Source: JAJPKK01 sp963844635 (GTDB taxonomy: Bacteria; Pseudomonadota; Alphaproteobacteria; Rhizobiales; Xanthobacteraceae). From it: DNA of 64,000 bases. The translations under genes were made by a program, and so were the position numbers. The notes under the pieces are model-generated. The model saw nothing but the letters and a program-made list of their open reading frames with translations, was not told the DNA's origin and ran no database searches. Positions 9,195 to 19,266 of this stretch are shown one piece after another. Positions within the stretch are counted from its first letter, which is position 1. The number at the start of each line of letters is the position of its first letter. Location: the NCBI GenBank assembly GCA_963844635.1, contig CAWJPD010000014.1, positions 124,001 through 188,000 on the forward strand, given 5' to 3'.

Positions 9195-9956
9195 TTATTT
9201 TGTATAATACGGTCGCGTCGGCGGCGCGCCGGCATAACCCCAATTGAACCTGTACGTGATGGCCGCCCGGAACACATCGGCATCCAATTGAATCCGCTCC
9301 GGCACTCCCGGAACGATATCGAAGAGGGAGGATGTGCCGAGGTCGACATGCAGATACTCGAACTTCACCGACCAATTCGGCGTGAGCAGAGCCTCGATTC
9401 CGGCGCCGATCGTCCAGCCGCTCCGGTAGCTGCTGCCCGAAACCCCGAACATGCTGTCCCATGCGTGGACCTCGCCGTACGCGAAGCCGCCGGTGACGTA
9501 AGGTAGTACGCCGCCAAAGGCCCACCCCACGCGGCCACGCAACGTGCCGAGGGAATCAAGACTGGTACCGCATGGATGCGACGTCGTCCCGCAAACGGCA
9601 GAACTCCCGTCGACGTTGGCAGCAGAAAGGTCGGTCGCGATGCCAAGCACCCAGCTGCCGCTCTGCATGTCGTACCCCAGGCCACCGCCGACCAGCCCGC
9701 CTTCCATCCGATAATGTCCGTCGGCGACGGTACAGGTGCCGGAGCAGCTCGAACCGCCTGTGCCGCCGGTAGGGCCGGCGGAGCTCGTCGGGACGAAGCC
9801 GTTATCGTGCTGGCTCGAGCTGCCGATCGCGCCACCACCGCCGAAGTCCAGATGAAAACCGCCAAATCCCTGAGCTACAGCGATTTCGGGTGCCAGCATC
9901 TGACCCGTTGCCGCAGCCGGCAGAGCGACGGCACCTGCAACCAATATGCGTTTCAT
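9195..9956 (-). CDS. Outer membrane beta-barrel protein
   Basis: 253 aa with signal peptide MKRILVAGAVALPAAATG… and a probable cleavage site near AVAQ. Alternating strands (YRMEGGLVGGGLGYDMQSGS, GRVGWAFGGVLPYVTGGFAY, GWTIGAGIEALLTPNWSVKF, AAITYRFNWGY) match the eight-stranded OmpA/OmpW-like barrel (OMP_b-brl type). The Gly/Ser-rich stretch just after the signal is low complexity. GGGGGCG lies upstream of the chosen ATG. The function is unknown; such barrels are usually structural or adhesion-related. Confidence 0.8.
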   Translation of the reverse strand: MKRILVAGAVALPAAATGQMLAPEIAVAQGFGGFHLDFGGGGAIGSSSQHDNGFVPTSSAGPTGGTGGSSCSGTCTVADGHYRMEGGLVGGGLGYDMQSGSWVLGIATDLSAANVDGSSAVCGTTSHPCGTSLDSLGTLRGRVGWAFGGVLPYVTGGFAYGEVHAWDSMFGVSGSSYRSGWTIGAGIEALLTPNWSVKFEYLHVDLGTSSLFDIVPGVPERIQLDADVFRAAITYRFNWGYAGAPPTRPYYTK

Positions 9957-10285
9957 GATAATGCGCCCCCACATTAATCCCGGAGTTATTTTAACAAGCT
10001 ATGCAGCATCGTGTGTGACATTTTTGCAACTTTTCGCGGGAATCTGACCCATGCTCCACAGCTGAGCATCAAAGGTGGTTCGGATTTCAATGTCTGCGGG
10101 TTGCGCCTGGTCTCGCCGAGGGACGGCAAGATGCTGCTATGGAAAACACCCCATTTATGGCCCGGGGCGCAGACGAGGACGTTCCGCTTTGTCGATGCCC
10201 TGTGAAACAATGATAGGTGTGATGAACACGCGACGTGACTCGTCGGCCAGTGAACATCCAACGCCGATTTCAAACAGGTTTCAGG
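9957..10285. other. Intergenic region without recognised gene
   Basis: About 330 bases between the start of the barrel gene and the 3' end of the glycosyltransferase-like gene. Only short, featureless open frames are visible. It presumably holds the barrel gene promoter. Confidence 0.4.
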
Positions 10286-11779
10286 TCAGGCCTTGGTCGG
10301 AGACAATGGCCAGCCGAAAACCTCAACTCTGTTCAAGTGCAACACGGAAATACCTTCAACCTCAATTCTCACGTATCGTGCCGCTTCCGGGACCGGAGGC
10401 CTGATCCGAAGCGGGAATCCATCCCTTCCGCCGAAGGGTATTGAAGAAACCCGGCGTAACGCACATCGCCAACGGCGGCCGTTTGTCGAATGCCACACCG
10501 TTATATTGTTCGCTCGTGTCGCCGCCTTACCTAAACGATTATAGATGACAATCTCATCGAACACACAAACGTCATCGAGGTCCAGCATCCACCAGGGGTT
10601 TAATTCCAGTACGGTGTGAAAAACATAATCGTCGGATGGGTTGTCATCCAGCGCACCTTCGACCTCCGCCGTGCTTGTATTCACAGGAGCCGGCTCCGCT
10701 ACCGAACTCTGAACGGCAGTCTTGCCGAATGCGAGGTTAATTCGATCCGACCTACGTATGATTTCATCCATGCCTTCTGTAACCACCCCTCTAACGAGTT
10801 GCTCGTTCGATAATTCGATGAAGTCTGGAAGATAAAACAATGAACGGAAATCCCCGTTTTTCTTCAGTGTTCGCGCGAGCGCCGGCAATACTTGTTCGGC
10901 CGCCTCGAGGTTTAATTTTCGCCGCAGCAACGAATTGGGTGTAAACCAACTCGATGTTGGTATATGGCCGTCCCACCGCAAAAGAGATTCTATATATTTA
11001 ACTCCGGTCATTACCGGATGCACGATGGAGCCAGGCGGCAGGTGATAAATCTCCGTCGAATGGGTCGGGGGCCACCAAGCATAATGATCAAGATTCGCGA
11101 ATTCATTTAGATCGCATACCGTGAATCCCAATTCGTTCACCTGGGTGGCGACAAATGCTTCGGCAAAAGGCCAGTTTTTGATCTCGCCGGCGCCGAATCG
11201 CACACCGTGCTGCCTTCTGCTGGCCAGCAAGGCGGGGGCTGCCCGCGCAGAAAAAACGCAAAAGCACACAAGATGAGGCCGGATTGCTTCTTTTGGCCAT
11301 ATCTCAGTGCATGTTGATGTCCACTCCCATTGATCAATTTGACATGAGATCGGCGCTCCGATGAAATCGGCGCCTTTCGAAATCGCCAGCTCGATGAGGT
11401 TGTCAATTGATGTTAATACCGCAACGTCATGTTCTACTATTATGTAATATGAATAATTCGGATGTTGTAAATAAAATGGATAGAGCCCGAAATCATTGTT
11501 CCACCAGAAGACAACCTTTTCCGGGACGCGCGGCAATCCGAGCGTTGCCATGATTGCGCCGGTCAGGCTGAATTTGGGCAAGCCCGTCGGAGTAGCGACC
11601 GGTGCGGAGGTTTCATCGGAAACGATCCAGACATCTCCTGAAGGGCCGACATGGTTCCTGAGTATCACGTAGTTTCGCTCGACGAAATCGTCCCACGAAT
11701 GTACTCTAAACAACACGGCATATTTGCCGATGTCGGCGGGAGCCGAGTTGCCTGGTTCTGGTGACGATACTTTGTCCAT
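10286..11779 (-). CDS. Glycosyltransferase-like protein with C-terminal discoidin (F5/8 type C) domain
   Basis: 497 aa, no signal peptide. Residues about 20-270 have alpha/beta nucleotide-sugar-transferase character: YAVLFRVHSWDDFVERNYVI, VWIVSDE, then YYIIVEHDVAVLTSIDNLIE, where EHDV is a possible metal-binding E-x-D motif. Residues about 345-490 form a discoidin-like domain (INLAFGKTAVQSSVAE, WWMLDLDDVCVFDEIVIYNR, ARYVRIEVEG), usually a carbohydrate-binding module. Base composition is visibly more AT-rich than the neighbours, suggesting transfer. No good ribosome binding site is seen. The catalytic assignment is tentative; the discoidin assignment is firmer. Confidence 0.65.
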   Translation of the reverse strand: MDKVSSPEPGNSAPADIGKYAVLFRVHSWDDFVERNYVILRNHVGPSGDVWIVSDETSAPVATPTGLPKFSLTGAIMATLGLPRVPEKVVFWWNNDFGLYPFYLQHPNYSYYIIVEHDVAVLTSIDNLIELAISKGADFIGAPISCQIDQWEWTSTCTEIWPKEAIRPHLVCFCVFSARAAPALLASRRQHGVRFGAGEIKNWPFAEAFVATQVNELGFTVCDLNEFANLDHYAWWPPTHSTEIYHLPPGSIVHPVMTGVKYIESLLRWDGHIPTSSWFTPNSLLRRKLNLEAAEQVLPALARTLKKNGDFRSLFYLPDFIELSNEQLVRGVVTEGMDEIIRRSDRINLAFGKTAVQSSVAEPAPVNTSTAEVEGALDDNPSDDYVFHTVLELNPWWMLDLDDVCVFDEIVIYNRLGKAATRANNITVWHSTNGRRWRCALRRVSSIPFGGRDGFPLRIRPPVPEAARYVRIEVEGISVLHLNRVEVFGWPLSPTKA

Positions 11780-12048
11780 GAGAAAACCTGTTTGCTCCTG
11801 TCCAAAGGCGTCCCTGTGCTCCCGGCGTCTCCGCCCCAGCGGTCCGTGTGAATGGATTGTCGGTCATTGCCAAAGCGCGCCGTCGTGGCGCTACGCGCGG
11901 AATTCCTCGCCATCGCCACTGTTGTAGCTTGGCGCCGATAAGGGCACAATTGCGGAAGCATATCGCAAGTGCAGGGATGCGCACGAGGACGACAGGCGCA
12001 TGGAGATCATGGCTTGCGCCAGCTGCTCGCTCAGGGAGGTGATGTCTG

Positions 12049-13132
12049 ATGTTGAAGACAACTTTGACCGGCGCATGCCTTGTTGCTGCGCTCGGCGTGT
12101 GGGTCGGCGCGGAGACCGCGCAATCCGAGGACATCCAGCCGATCAACAGCGGCGCCAATCCGTATCGCGTCATCCGAGACTGGGCGCAGCTGACGCTGGA
12201 GAAAAGGCCATGGGGTGGCTCCAATGGTGTCGCCGTCGACCCGGACGGCAAGACGGTTTGGGCGACCGATCGCTGCTCGCCGGGCACCGCCCCGGGCTGC
12301 CTTGGCACGAAAGCGGACCCGGTCCATCATTTCGACGAGTTCGGGAAAGGAAATCCGGAGCTTCGGTGGAGGGATGTTCGTGTGGCCGCATGGTATCCAT
12401 GTCGACCGCGACGGCAATGTTTGGGTGACCGACGCGCGCGTGCCAAGCGCCGACGAACTGAAGAAGTTCCCGGGTGAGGACCACAAGGGGAGCGTCGTCG
12501 TCAAGTTCAGTCCAGAAGGGAAGGTGCTGATGACGCTCGGCAAGCCCGGCGTGAAGGGGAATCCGCCTGAAGCGTTGACCGAGCCGACCGACGTGGTCAC
12601 CGATCCTGCCAATGGCGATATCTACGTGGCTGAAAGCCACACCGATGTCGAAGACCCCAACCTTGTCGGACGCATTTCCGTATTCGATCGCGATGGCAAG
12701 TTTCTCCGTGTGATCGGCAAAACGGGAACCGGACCGGGCGAATTCCGCACGCCGCACGCGATCAAGTTCGACTCCCAGGGTCGGCTGATCGTGGCCGACC
12801 GTCACAATCATCGAATCCAAATTCTGTCCAAGGACGGAAAGTACATCGGCGAATATCGCGAGTTCAGCCGGGTGAGCGGTCTTGCCATTGACGGCAACGA
12901 CACGATCTACGCAGCCAATTCCGAGTCGACGCCCCGCTCGCATCCGGGCTGGCTCAAGGGCATCCGCATCGGCAGTCTCAAGGACGGCAAAGTCACCGGG
13001 TTTGTGCCGCCGCACATGACCAATACTCCCGATGGCGCGATGGGCGAGGAAATCGCCATCGACGCGGCCGGTAATTTGTATACAGCAGAAGCGACCGTGC
13101 GCGGCGTGACGAAGTATGCCAAGGCCCAGTAG
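12049..13132 (+). CDS. Secreted NHL/six-bladed beta-propeller protein 1 (frame interrupted once)
   Basis: It begins with signal peptide MLKTTLTGACLVAALGVWVG and has a strong GGAGGTGAT site. The repeated blade signature (GNVWVTDARV, NGDIYVAESHTD, GRLIVADRHNHRIQILSKDG, GNLYTAEATV) defines an NHL-type propeller. The N-terminal frame passes into the next one at about 12343-12350, inside GGGAAAGG, restoring DEFGKEIRSFGGGMFVWPHG; one base is extra. About 360 aa when joined. It is a paralogue of the genes at 16930 and 18086. NHL propellers bind ligands or act as lyases or lactonases; the role here is unknown, and proximity to the Tat-exported Mo-hydroxylase suggests periplasmic metabolism. Confidence 0.78.
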
Positions 13133-13233
13133 GCGCATGATGCCGAAAAGTTGCAGACTTTTCGGCAAACATCATGCGCACAATCAAACAGATGCGAGCG
13201 GGAGGCGGTTCAAAACTGAACGCATCCCGGTTT
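13131..13233. repeat. Mosaic palindromic intergenic repeat, copy 3
   Basis: Begins right at the stop codon of propeller 1. It contains GCCGAAAAGT/ACTTTTCGGC (10-base perfect arms) and the 'gagcgggaggcggttcaaaactgaacgcatccc' module. It is followed directly by copy 4 in the same orientation. Confidence 0.8.
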
Positions 13234-13326
13234 AGAGCATGATGCCGAAAAGTTGCAGACTTTTCGGACAGACATCATGCGCACGATCAAAGAAATGCGA
13301 GCGGGAGGCAATTCAAAACTGAACGG
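13234..13326. repeat. Mosaic palindromic intergenic repeat, copy 4 (tandem with copy 3)
   Basis: Second unit of a head-to-tail pair: 'agagcatgatgccgaaaag' palindrome, then 'gcgagcgggaggcaattcaa'. It differs from copy 3 at several positions, so the duplication is not very recent. Confidence 0.8.
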
Positions 13327-13356
13327 GGCTAGCCCAGAAGGCCGTGCCGACCTTTC

Positions 13357-13384
13357 AAAAAAAACCGCCGGAAAGCTCCGGCGG
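13357..13384 (-). terminator. Rho-independent terminator of the Mo-hydroxylase operon
   Basis: CCGCCGGA (13365-13372) pairs with TCCGGCGG (13377-13384) around a four-base loop. On the minus strand the hairpin is followed by eight T (A-run 13357-13364). It lies 38 bases past the stop of the minus-strand hydroxylase large subunit. In the other direction it has GGGGTTTT and could also stop plus-strand transcripts. Confidence 0.85.
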
Positions 13385-13421
13385 GGGGTTTTGCTGCGCT
13401 TCTCGAACCTAAGCTTGAAAT

Positions 13422-15698
13422 CTACGCCATCGATTGCTTGACGTGCTCGGGCGAGAACGGCACGCGTCGCATCCGCACGCCAGTGGCATCGAAGATCGCA
13501 TTCGCAATCGCGGCAGCGACGGGGCGGATCGACGGTTCGCCGGCGCCGGACGGGTCGATTTCCGGCCGGTCAATCAAAACCGTTTCGATCTTTTCCGGCG
13601 TCTCGGTGATGTCGAGGATCGGGTAGGTGAGCCAGTCCACCGTGGTGACGTTCTTGTCGGTGAACTTGACCTCTTCCCACAGCGTTCGGCTGATGCCCTG
13701 TACCACATTGCCTTCGATGCACTTGGCAAGGCCGTCCGGGTTGATGATCTGGCCGCAGTCATGGGCAACAACGAAGCGGCGCGCGTAAATCCGCCCCGAC
13801 GAGCGGTCGACCTCGACCTCGGCGATGACGGCGACGCGGGTGCCGCCACGCTGGGCATAGGCGATGCCGCGTCCCGTGACCTTCACCCCCGTCTGGCGCT
13901 GCGGCGAGGGTCGCGGTATCCAGCCGAACTTTTCCGCCGCCGCCTGGATCACGGCAACGTCGCGCACGTCCTTGATGTGACGCAAACGAAACGCAATCGG
14001 ATCAAGCGTGAGATCGGCCGCTACTTCGTCCATGAAGGATTCGCTGGCGAAATCGATCTGCGGCCCGACAGGGTCACGCAAATGCGACGAGCGCAGCGGC
14101 GATGCCCGGTCCAACAGCGGCGGGATCGTTTCCCAGGCGAGACGCTTGTTGGGGAACTGATAGGATTCCCCGGGCGTGCCGAAACCGTCGCCTGAGGCGA
14201 TCTTCACACCGCGGGTCTGGCCGGCGAGCGTATCCTTCGGCTTGCCGCCATTGGTGTCGACATCGACGCGTGAGAAGCCCTTGCTGGTGAACTCGTAGGC
14301 GGTGATGTCGCCGGCCGCGTCGAACGCCATGCGGGCGCGATGGATCGAGGCTGGTCCTTTCGGGTCCCAGGCGGTGCCCTGGTCGCGCATGTATTGCAGC
14401 CGCACCGGTTTGCCGACAGCCTTCGACAGAACCGCAGCGTCCATCGCGCAATCGTCGGCGTCGTTGCGGCCATAGGAGCCGGGGCCGGTCATCCACTTCA
14501 CGTGCACGTTGCCGAGCGGCAAGCCGAGCGTCTCGGCAATGCCCGCCTGCACGAAATGCGACTTCTGGCTGCCGGTGAAGCAGGTGGCAAAGCCGTCCTT
14601 TACATCGACAAGGCGACAAGCCGGCCCCATCGCGGCATGCGATTGGAACGGCCATTCATATTCGGCCTCGATGACGCGCACCGCGGTGCGAAAGGCCTCG
14701 TCGACATTGCCGTTCGTCCTTTTCGACGCTGCGCTTGCGCACCGCGGCGTTGCGGACATGGTCGTAAAGGGCGGTCTGGGTCGGGAAGGGCGGCGTGGTC
14801 TGCGACCACTCGACCTTCAGCTTCACCATCGCCTGGATCGCGTCCCATTCCTTATCGGCGACGACGCCGAGGAAGCCGTCCTGCCACACCACCGGGCAGA
14901 CCGGGAATGTCCTGATCGCGCTGTCGTCGACCTTGACGGGGCACGCTGCCGGCCACCGGCGGTCGGATCATGCGGGCATGCACCATGCCCGGCAGCTTGA
15001 CATCGGTGACAGAAGTCTTCCTGCGCGAACACCTTCGGCGCGACGTCCTCGCGCTTGATCGGCTTGCCGACCATCTTGTACTCGCCGGGCTTCTTCGGCA
15101 GCGCCTTGCCGGGCGCATAGAGCGCATTGCCGTATTGCTTATTCCAATCGAGCTGGACGTTGAAGTAACGCCCGCCGATCAGTTCGGCGTAGGTCGCCAT
15201 GACCGCAGGATTGACCTTCGGCCTGACGACGCCGTCGGCAACCGCGAGCTGATCCGCAGGCACCGCAAGCTTCTCCGCGGCCATCTCGACCAGCACGCGG
15301 CGCGCTTCCGCTGCGGCGACACGCATCTGCTTGCCGCCGAGCTGAATGCCGGTCGAGCCGGAAGCGCCGCCCTGGTTCACGCTGGTGGCGGTATCGCCCA
15401 TGAAAACTGTCACCGCGCGGAACGGCACATCGAGCTCCTCGGCGACAATCTGGCCGATCGCGACATGCAGGCCATGGCCCATGTCCATCTTGCCGAAATA
15501 GGCCGAAACGGTGCCGTCAGCATTCACGGCGATATAGGAGGACAGTTGGTCCGGCGTCAGCGGCGGCTGCGCCGCAATGGCGTCCTGCGCGGCGGCTTGG
15601 CTCACGGCGAGCACGGTGTCGAGGCCGATCGGCGTGCCGATCGAGACGACCAGGGCCCCGCCGGTCTTGAGCAGGGTGCGGCGGGAGAAGCGGTGCAT
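13422..15698 (-). CDS. Mo-hydroxylase (xanthine dehydrogenase family) molybdopterin-binding subunit, Tat-exported, 1st copy (frame interrupted three times)
   Basis: Large subunit of the two-subunit IorB/aldehyde-oxidase type. The N-terminal Tat motif SRRTLLKTGGALVV directs export. Family signatures include DMGHGLHVAIGQIVAEELDV, GSTGIQLGGKQMRVAAAEAR, QSHAAMGPACRL, GPGSYGRNDADD and AGEPSIRPVAAAIANAIFD. Reading continues across three frames with breaks near 15015, 14938 (in CCCC) and 14718. Removing one base at each gives a continuous ~750 aa protein (e.g. AQEDFVTDVKLPGM, GSVPVKVDDSAIRTF). ATG 15712 has the better ribosome site (GAGGAGG) but is in another frame, so the true start is uncertain. 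It would oxidise an N-heterocycle or aldehyde in the periplasm; the substrate is unknown. Confidence 0.82.
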
Positions 15699-15722
15699 TC
15701 GAATTTTGTCATGTCGCCCTCC

Positions 15723-16192
15723 TCAACCCATCATCTCGGCGGCGCGCTTGACCGCGCGCAGGATGCCCATATGGGTGCCGCAACGGCATTTCAGGCCTTC
15801 GAGCGCCGTCTTGATCTCGTGCATCGGTCGGCTTGCGGGTTTCGCGCAGGAACGCGGCGGCCGTCATGATCCAGCCATTGATGCAGTAGCCGCACTGAGG
15901 CACCTGTTCCTCGATATAGGCTGTCTGCAGCGGGTGCGGCTTTTCCGGCGTGCCAAGACCGGCAAGCGTCACCACCTTGCCGTCTCCGATGGCAGAGACC
16001 GGCATGACGCAGGAGCGGATCGGCTGCGCCGTCGAGATGCACGGTGCAGGCGCCGCACTGCGCGAGGCCGCAACCGAAATGAGGATTGTTGAGGCCGATG
16101 TCGTTACGAAGAGCGTAGAGCAGCGGCATGTCGGGATCGGCTTCGACCGTATGGTCGCGGCCGTTCACATTGATCGTGAATTTCTGAGCCAT
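15723..16192 (-). CDS. Mo-hydroxylase (2Fe-2S)-binding small subunit, 1st copy (frame interrupted twice)
   Basis: Electron-transfer subunit with plant-type [2Fe-2S] motif FGCGLAQCGACTVHLDG, then the second cluster domain QCGYCINGWIMTAAAFL and KCRCGTHMGILRAV. These parts lie in three successive frames, with breaks at about 16015 and 15830, each equal to one extra base. Joined length is about 155 aa, normal for the family. AAGGAAATC lies before the ATG. It is immediately upstream of the large subunit in the same operon. It has no own signal peptide, so it would be co-exported with the Tat-bearing large subunit. Confidence 0.85.
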
Positions 16193-16493
16193 GAAGATTT
16201 CCTTGGCTGGATGGAGCAGTATCGGCCGGGTACAACCGCGCGGTGCCGCCGAAGCGAATCCAGACCTTACAATAGTCCAGCCGATCTCAGATGAAAACCA
16301 GCAAGCCCTATTCCTGGGCGGGCAGGCTCGGGAGGACTCCCGAAGCGCCTGAGGAACCGGGAGGGGCCAGTCACATTTCCGCGAGGCCGGTCGCCAAAAA
16401 TGGGCCGGCGTGCCGCCGCGCCGCCAAGAAACCGCCCCATAGATTGGCGGTCCGCCCCGGCGCGACCTGCGTCCGCACCGGGCAGAGACGCAG
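16193..16493. other. Intergenic region without recognised gene
   Basis: About 300 bases between the small subunit start and the Flp pilin stop. It is GC-rich with no convincing gene and is the likely promoter region of the Mo-hydroxylase operon. Confidence 0.4.
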
Positions 16494-16667
16494 CTATTTG
16501 CCCATCAGCGCCAGGCTGGATGAGAGCGTGCCGAAGGTCACGTTCAGCCCGGACCCGACCTTGGTGATGCCGACGATGATGGCGAGGGCGATGCCGGCAA
16601 CCAGGAGGCCATATTCCACGGCGGTGGCGCCCTGTTCGTCGCTGGCAAAGCGTCGAATCTCTTGCAT
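16494..16667 (-). CDS. Flp/Fap family type IVb pilin (57 aa)
   Basis: A 57-residue protein easily missed by length cut-offs. It starts MQEIRRFASDEQGATAVEYG and continues with one hydrophobic helix (LLVAGIALAIIVGITKVGSG). This is the Flp pilin pattern: a prepilin peptidase site before the Glu-Tyr pair and a single N-terminal helix. GGGAG lies six bases before the ATG. Flp pilins are normally processed by CpaA/TadV and assembled by the Tad apparatus, but no cpa/tad gene is in the window, so this looks like an orphan subunit gene. Confidence 0.88.
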   Translation of the reverse strand: MQEIRRFASDEQGATAVEYGLLVAGIALAIIVGITKVGSGLNVTFGTLSSSLALMGK

Positions 16668-16929
16668 GGACCGCTCCCTGATTTTGTTCTTCAGTATAAA
16701 AGGATTACTGACATGGAAACAATTTTAAGCAAACTGCAAATATCGCTCGTCGGGAACTAACCTTAATTCGGGAGGGACCTGATCTGGTTTAGCGCTTCCG
16801 AATTTCTTTCAAATCGTACAGCGCCTATCAGGACGCCAGCGCATGTTCCGACCAACTAATGGAAAGAGGCGCCGAGCGCAGCGGCGCCCGGCACATGAGC
16901 AAGCTTGGACTTTGCGACGGCTGTACGAT

Positions 16930-17994
16930 TTATTCCACCGGCTTGAACTTGTGTACGCGGCGGCCGCGGTTTTCGTCGACGTAGACATTGCCTTTGGAGT
17001 CGACCGCAATGCCGTGCGCCTGATCGAATTCTCCGGGCAGCTTGCCGATCTGGCCGAAGCTGGTGAGAATCTTTCCGGAAGCGCGGTCGATCACCTCGAT
17101 TTGCGCATTGTTTTGATTGATGTCGAACATCAGCCGCTGGTTCGGATCGGGCGAGAAGGCAACCGCGACCGTTGCACCGCCGCTCTGCTTCACCTCGCCA
17201 TTGGCCGGTGGCGTCACCGGCTTCCATGGCACCTCGATCGTGCGTTTCAAGCTGCCCTGCTTGTCGTAGACCTGGATGCGGGCGTTCTCGCGATTGCAAA
17301 CATAGACGAGACCGTCGCGCCCAAGCGCGAGGCAGTGCACGGTCTGCATGCCTTCCGGTTGCCATTGACGCAGGAAATTGCCGTCACGGTCGAGCACGGC
17401 GACACGCCGGTTGCCGCCGCGGCTTTCGCCGTCGGACACATAGATGTCGCCATTGGCGTCATCGACGGCGATGCTCGATGGCATGAAAAACCGGGGCGCA
17501 TTCGAGTTCAGCGGCATCCCCTTGACGGTGCCGTCGGAGGAATCGAACACGCCCTTCTTGCCGATTTGCATCAGCAGCTTCGAGCCGTCATGGGAATATT
17601 TTTGGATCATGCCGGATGGTGCGCTGGCGATCCAAATATTGTTATCCTTGTCGACATGACAGCTGTGCAGGCGCGCGTCGAGCAGGTTACGATCGCCCCA
17701 GGAATTGACCACGTTGCCCGCCTGGTCGAGTTCGATGATCGGCGGGGCGAGACGCCCCATGTTCAGTTCGCCTTCGAGAATGTCCTGGCGGTTCAGGATA
17801 AAAACATGGTCCTGATTGTCGACACAGAGGCCGCCGAGGCCACCGAGCACCCAGCGGTCCGGCAGCGGCTTCGGCCACGAGGCGTCCACCTCGTAGCGCG
17901 GCGCGGCGCCCTGCGCTTTCGCCGGCACAGATTGAGCGCTCGCGAACGCTGCTGCTGCGCACAGCGCAGCCGTAACGAGAAATCGACGCCTCAT
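16930..17994 (-). CDS. Secreted NHL/six-bladed beta-propeller protein 2
   Basis: 354 aa, intact. The signal peptide MRRRFLVTAALCAAAAFASA leads to AQ-S cleavage. Blades are visible as GGLCVDNQDHVFILNRQD, LHSCHVDKDNNIWIASAPSG, SSIAVDDANGDIYVSDGESR, LALGRDGLVYVCNRENARIQ and HGIAVDSKGNVYVDENRG. The start is fixed by GGAGGAGA upstream of the ATG. It is probably co-transcribed with propeller 3 (stop at 18086, about 90 bases upstream). Periplasmic; function not known. It could bind a small ligand or cofactor for the nearby oxidoreductase. Confidence 0.82.
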   Translation of the reverse strand: MRRRFLVTAALCAAAAFASAQSVPAKAQGAAPRYEVDASWPKPLPDRWVLGGLGGLCVDNQDHVFILNRQDILEGELNMGRLAPPIIELDQAGNVVNSWGDRNLLDARLHSCHVDKDNNIWIASAPSGMIQKYSHDGSKLLMQIGKKGVFDSSDGTVKGMPLNSNAPRFFMPSSIAVDDANGDIYVSDGESRGGNRRVAVLDRDGNFLRQWQPEGMQTVHCLALGRDGLVYVCNRENARIQVYDKQGSLKRTIEVPWKPVTPPANGEVKQSGGATVAVAFSPDPNQRLMFDINQNNAQIEVIDRASGKILTSFGQIGKLPGEFDQAHGIAVDSKGNVYVDENRGRRVHKFKPVE

Positions 17995-18085
17995 GATGCC
18001 TCTCCTCCTTTGTCGATGAACGGCCACGGAACATGGACGATGCGGCTCTTTCCGTAAACCCGTCCTCGGTTCCTTGTGCGCTCTC

Positions 18086-19122
18086 TCACTTCGGCACATG
18101 GCGCTCCAGCATCTGCCGCCGAACCACCGCGCCATAGACATTGCCTTGCGCATCGACGCCGAGACCTTCGGCACCGGAATGTTCCGGCGCCGTCGATTCG
18201 AGGTCCTCGATAAAGGCCTTCACGCTGCCATCCTTGGCGCTGCCGATGCGAAAGCCTTTCTTGATGCCGGTGGAGCTCATTGGCGCCGCTGTCCGGCCCG
18301 GATTCCGAATCGGTGACATAGATCGTGTCGTCTTTGGTGATGAAGATGCCGCTGGGCCTGCCGAATTGGTGCCAGATGTCGAGGAGCTTACCGTCCTGGT
18401 CGAAAATCTGGATGCGGTTGTTCTCGCGGTCGCCGACGAACAGCCGACCCGCCGAGTTCGATCGCGATCGTATGCGGTTCACTGATCTGCCCGGGGCCGG
18501 AGCCTTTGCTGCCCCATTCCTTGATGTATTTGCCGGTCTTGTCGAACTTGACGACGCGGTTGTTCTTGCCACGCCGATGGCTGTCGGTCACAAAAATATC
18601 ACCGGACGGCGCGACCACGATGTCGGTCGGCTGATCGAACAAATCGGGGCCGGAACCGGACACGCCGGGCTTGCCGAGCCGCATCAGTTCGGTTCCGTCG
18701 GGCGAGAATTTGATGACCTGGTGGCCCTTGCCATTCGCGCCTCCAGCATCGGTGACCCACAAATTGCCGTCCGGATCGATGGTCGAGCCGTGCGGAAACA
18801 CGAACATGCCGACGCCGAACGTCTTGAGGAGCTTGCCGTTGGCATCGAATTTCAGGATCGGCGGCTCGCTGCGATTGAGGCACGAATTGGCGAAACAGCG
18901 ATGGATCACGAAGATGCTGCCATCCGGAGCAGGCTCGACCGCCGTCACCGCCGCCCATTTCATGGCGGGTGGCAGTTCGCCCCAATCGCGCGTCGTGCGA
19001 TAGGGCTGCGGCAGGTCATTGCGCGGCGGTCCGTTTTGCGCCAGCTCACCGCAGGCAAGAGCGCCTGTTGCGGCCGCAAGGACAATGATCGAAATCAAGG
19101 ATTTTGCTGTCGATCGCCCCAT
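18086..19122 (-). CDS. Secreted NHL/six-bladed beta-propeller protein 3 (frame interrupted twice)
   Basis: N-terminal signal MGRSTAKSLISIIVLAAATG with GGAGAGGTGAG upstream. The blade motifs PDGSIFVIHRCFAN, DGNLWVTDAGGANG, SGDIFVTDSHRRGKNNRVVK, RLFVGDRENNRIQIFDQDGK, DDTIYVTDSE and DAQGNVYGAVVRRQ are spread over three frames. Breaks are near 18455 and 18285, each equal to one extra base. Joined length is about 345 aa. It is the closest relative of propeller 1 (same FGxGMFVxPHG and RVxxFDxxGK patterns). Confidence 0.78.
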
Positions 19123-19266
19123 CTCACCTCTCCCTGCGTTTGCCGGCTTGTGCTTAAGGATAGCACGTTGGCGCGGCGCTTCTGCCAGAGTTGTCGCGAC
19201 TTGCGGGCGGCATCAAAGGACCAAATTCGACTTCACAGCCCACTTGGCTTGCTGCAAGCCTTCGAC

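Noticed and set aside
14340..15869. Plus-strand open frames opposite the first Mo-hydroxylase
   Set aside because: Antisense shadows; no recognisable domain.
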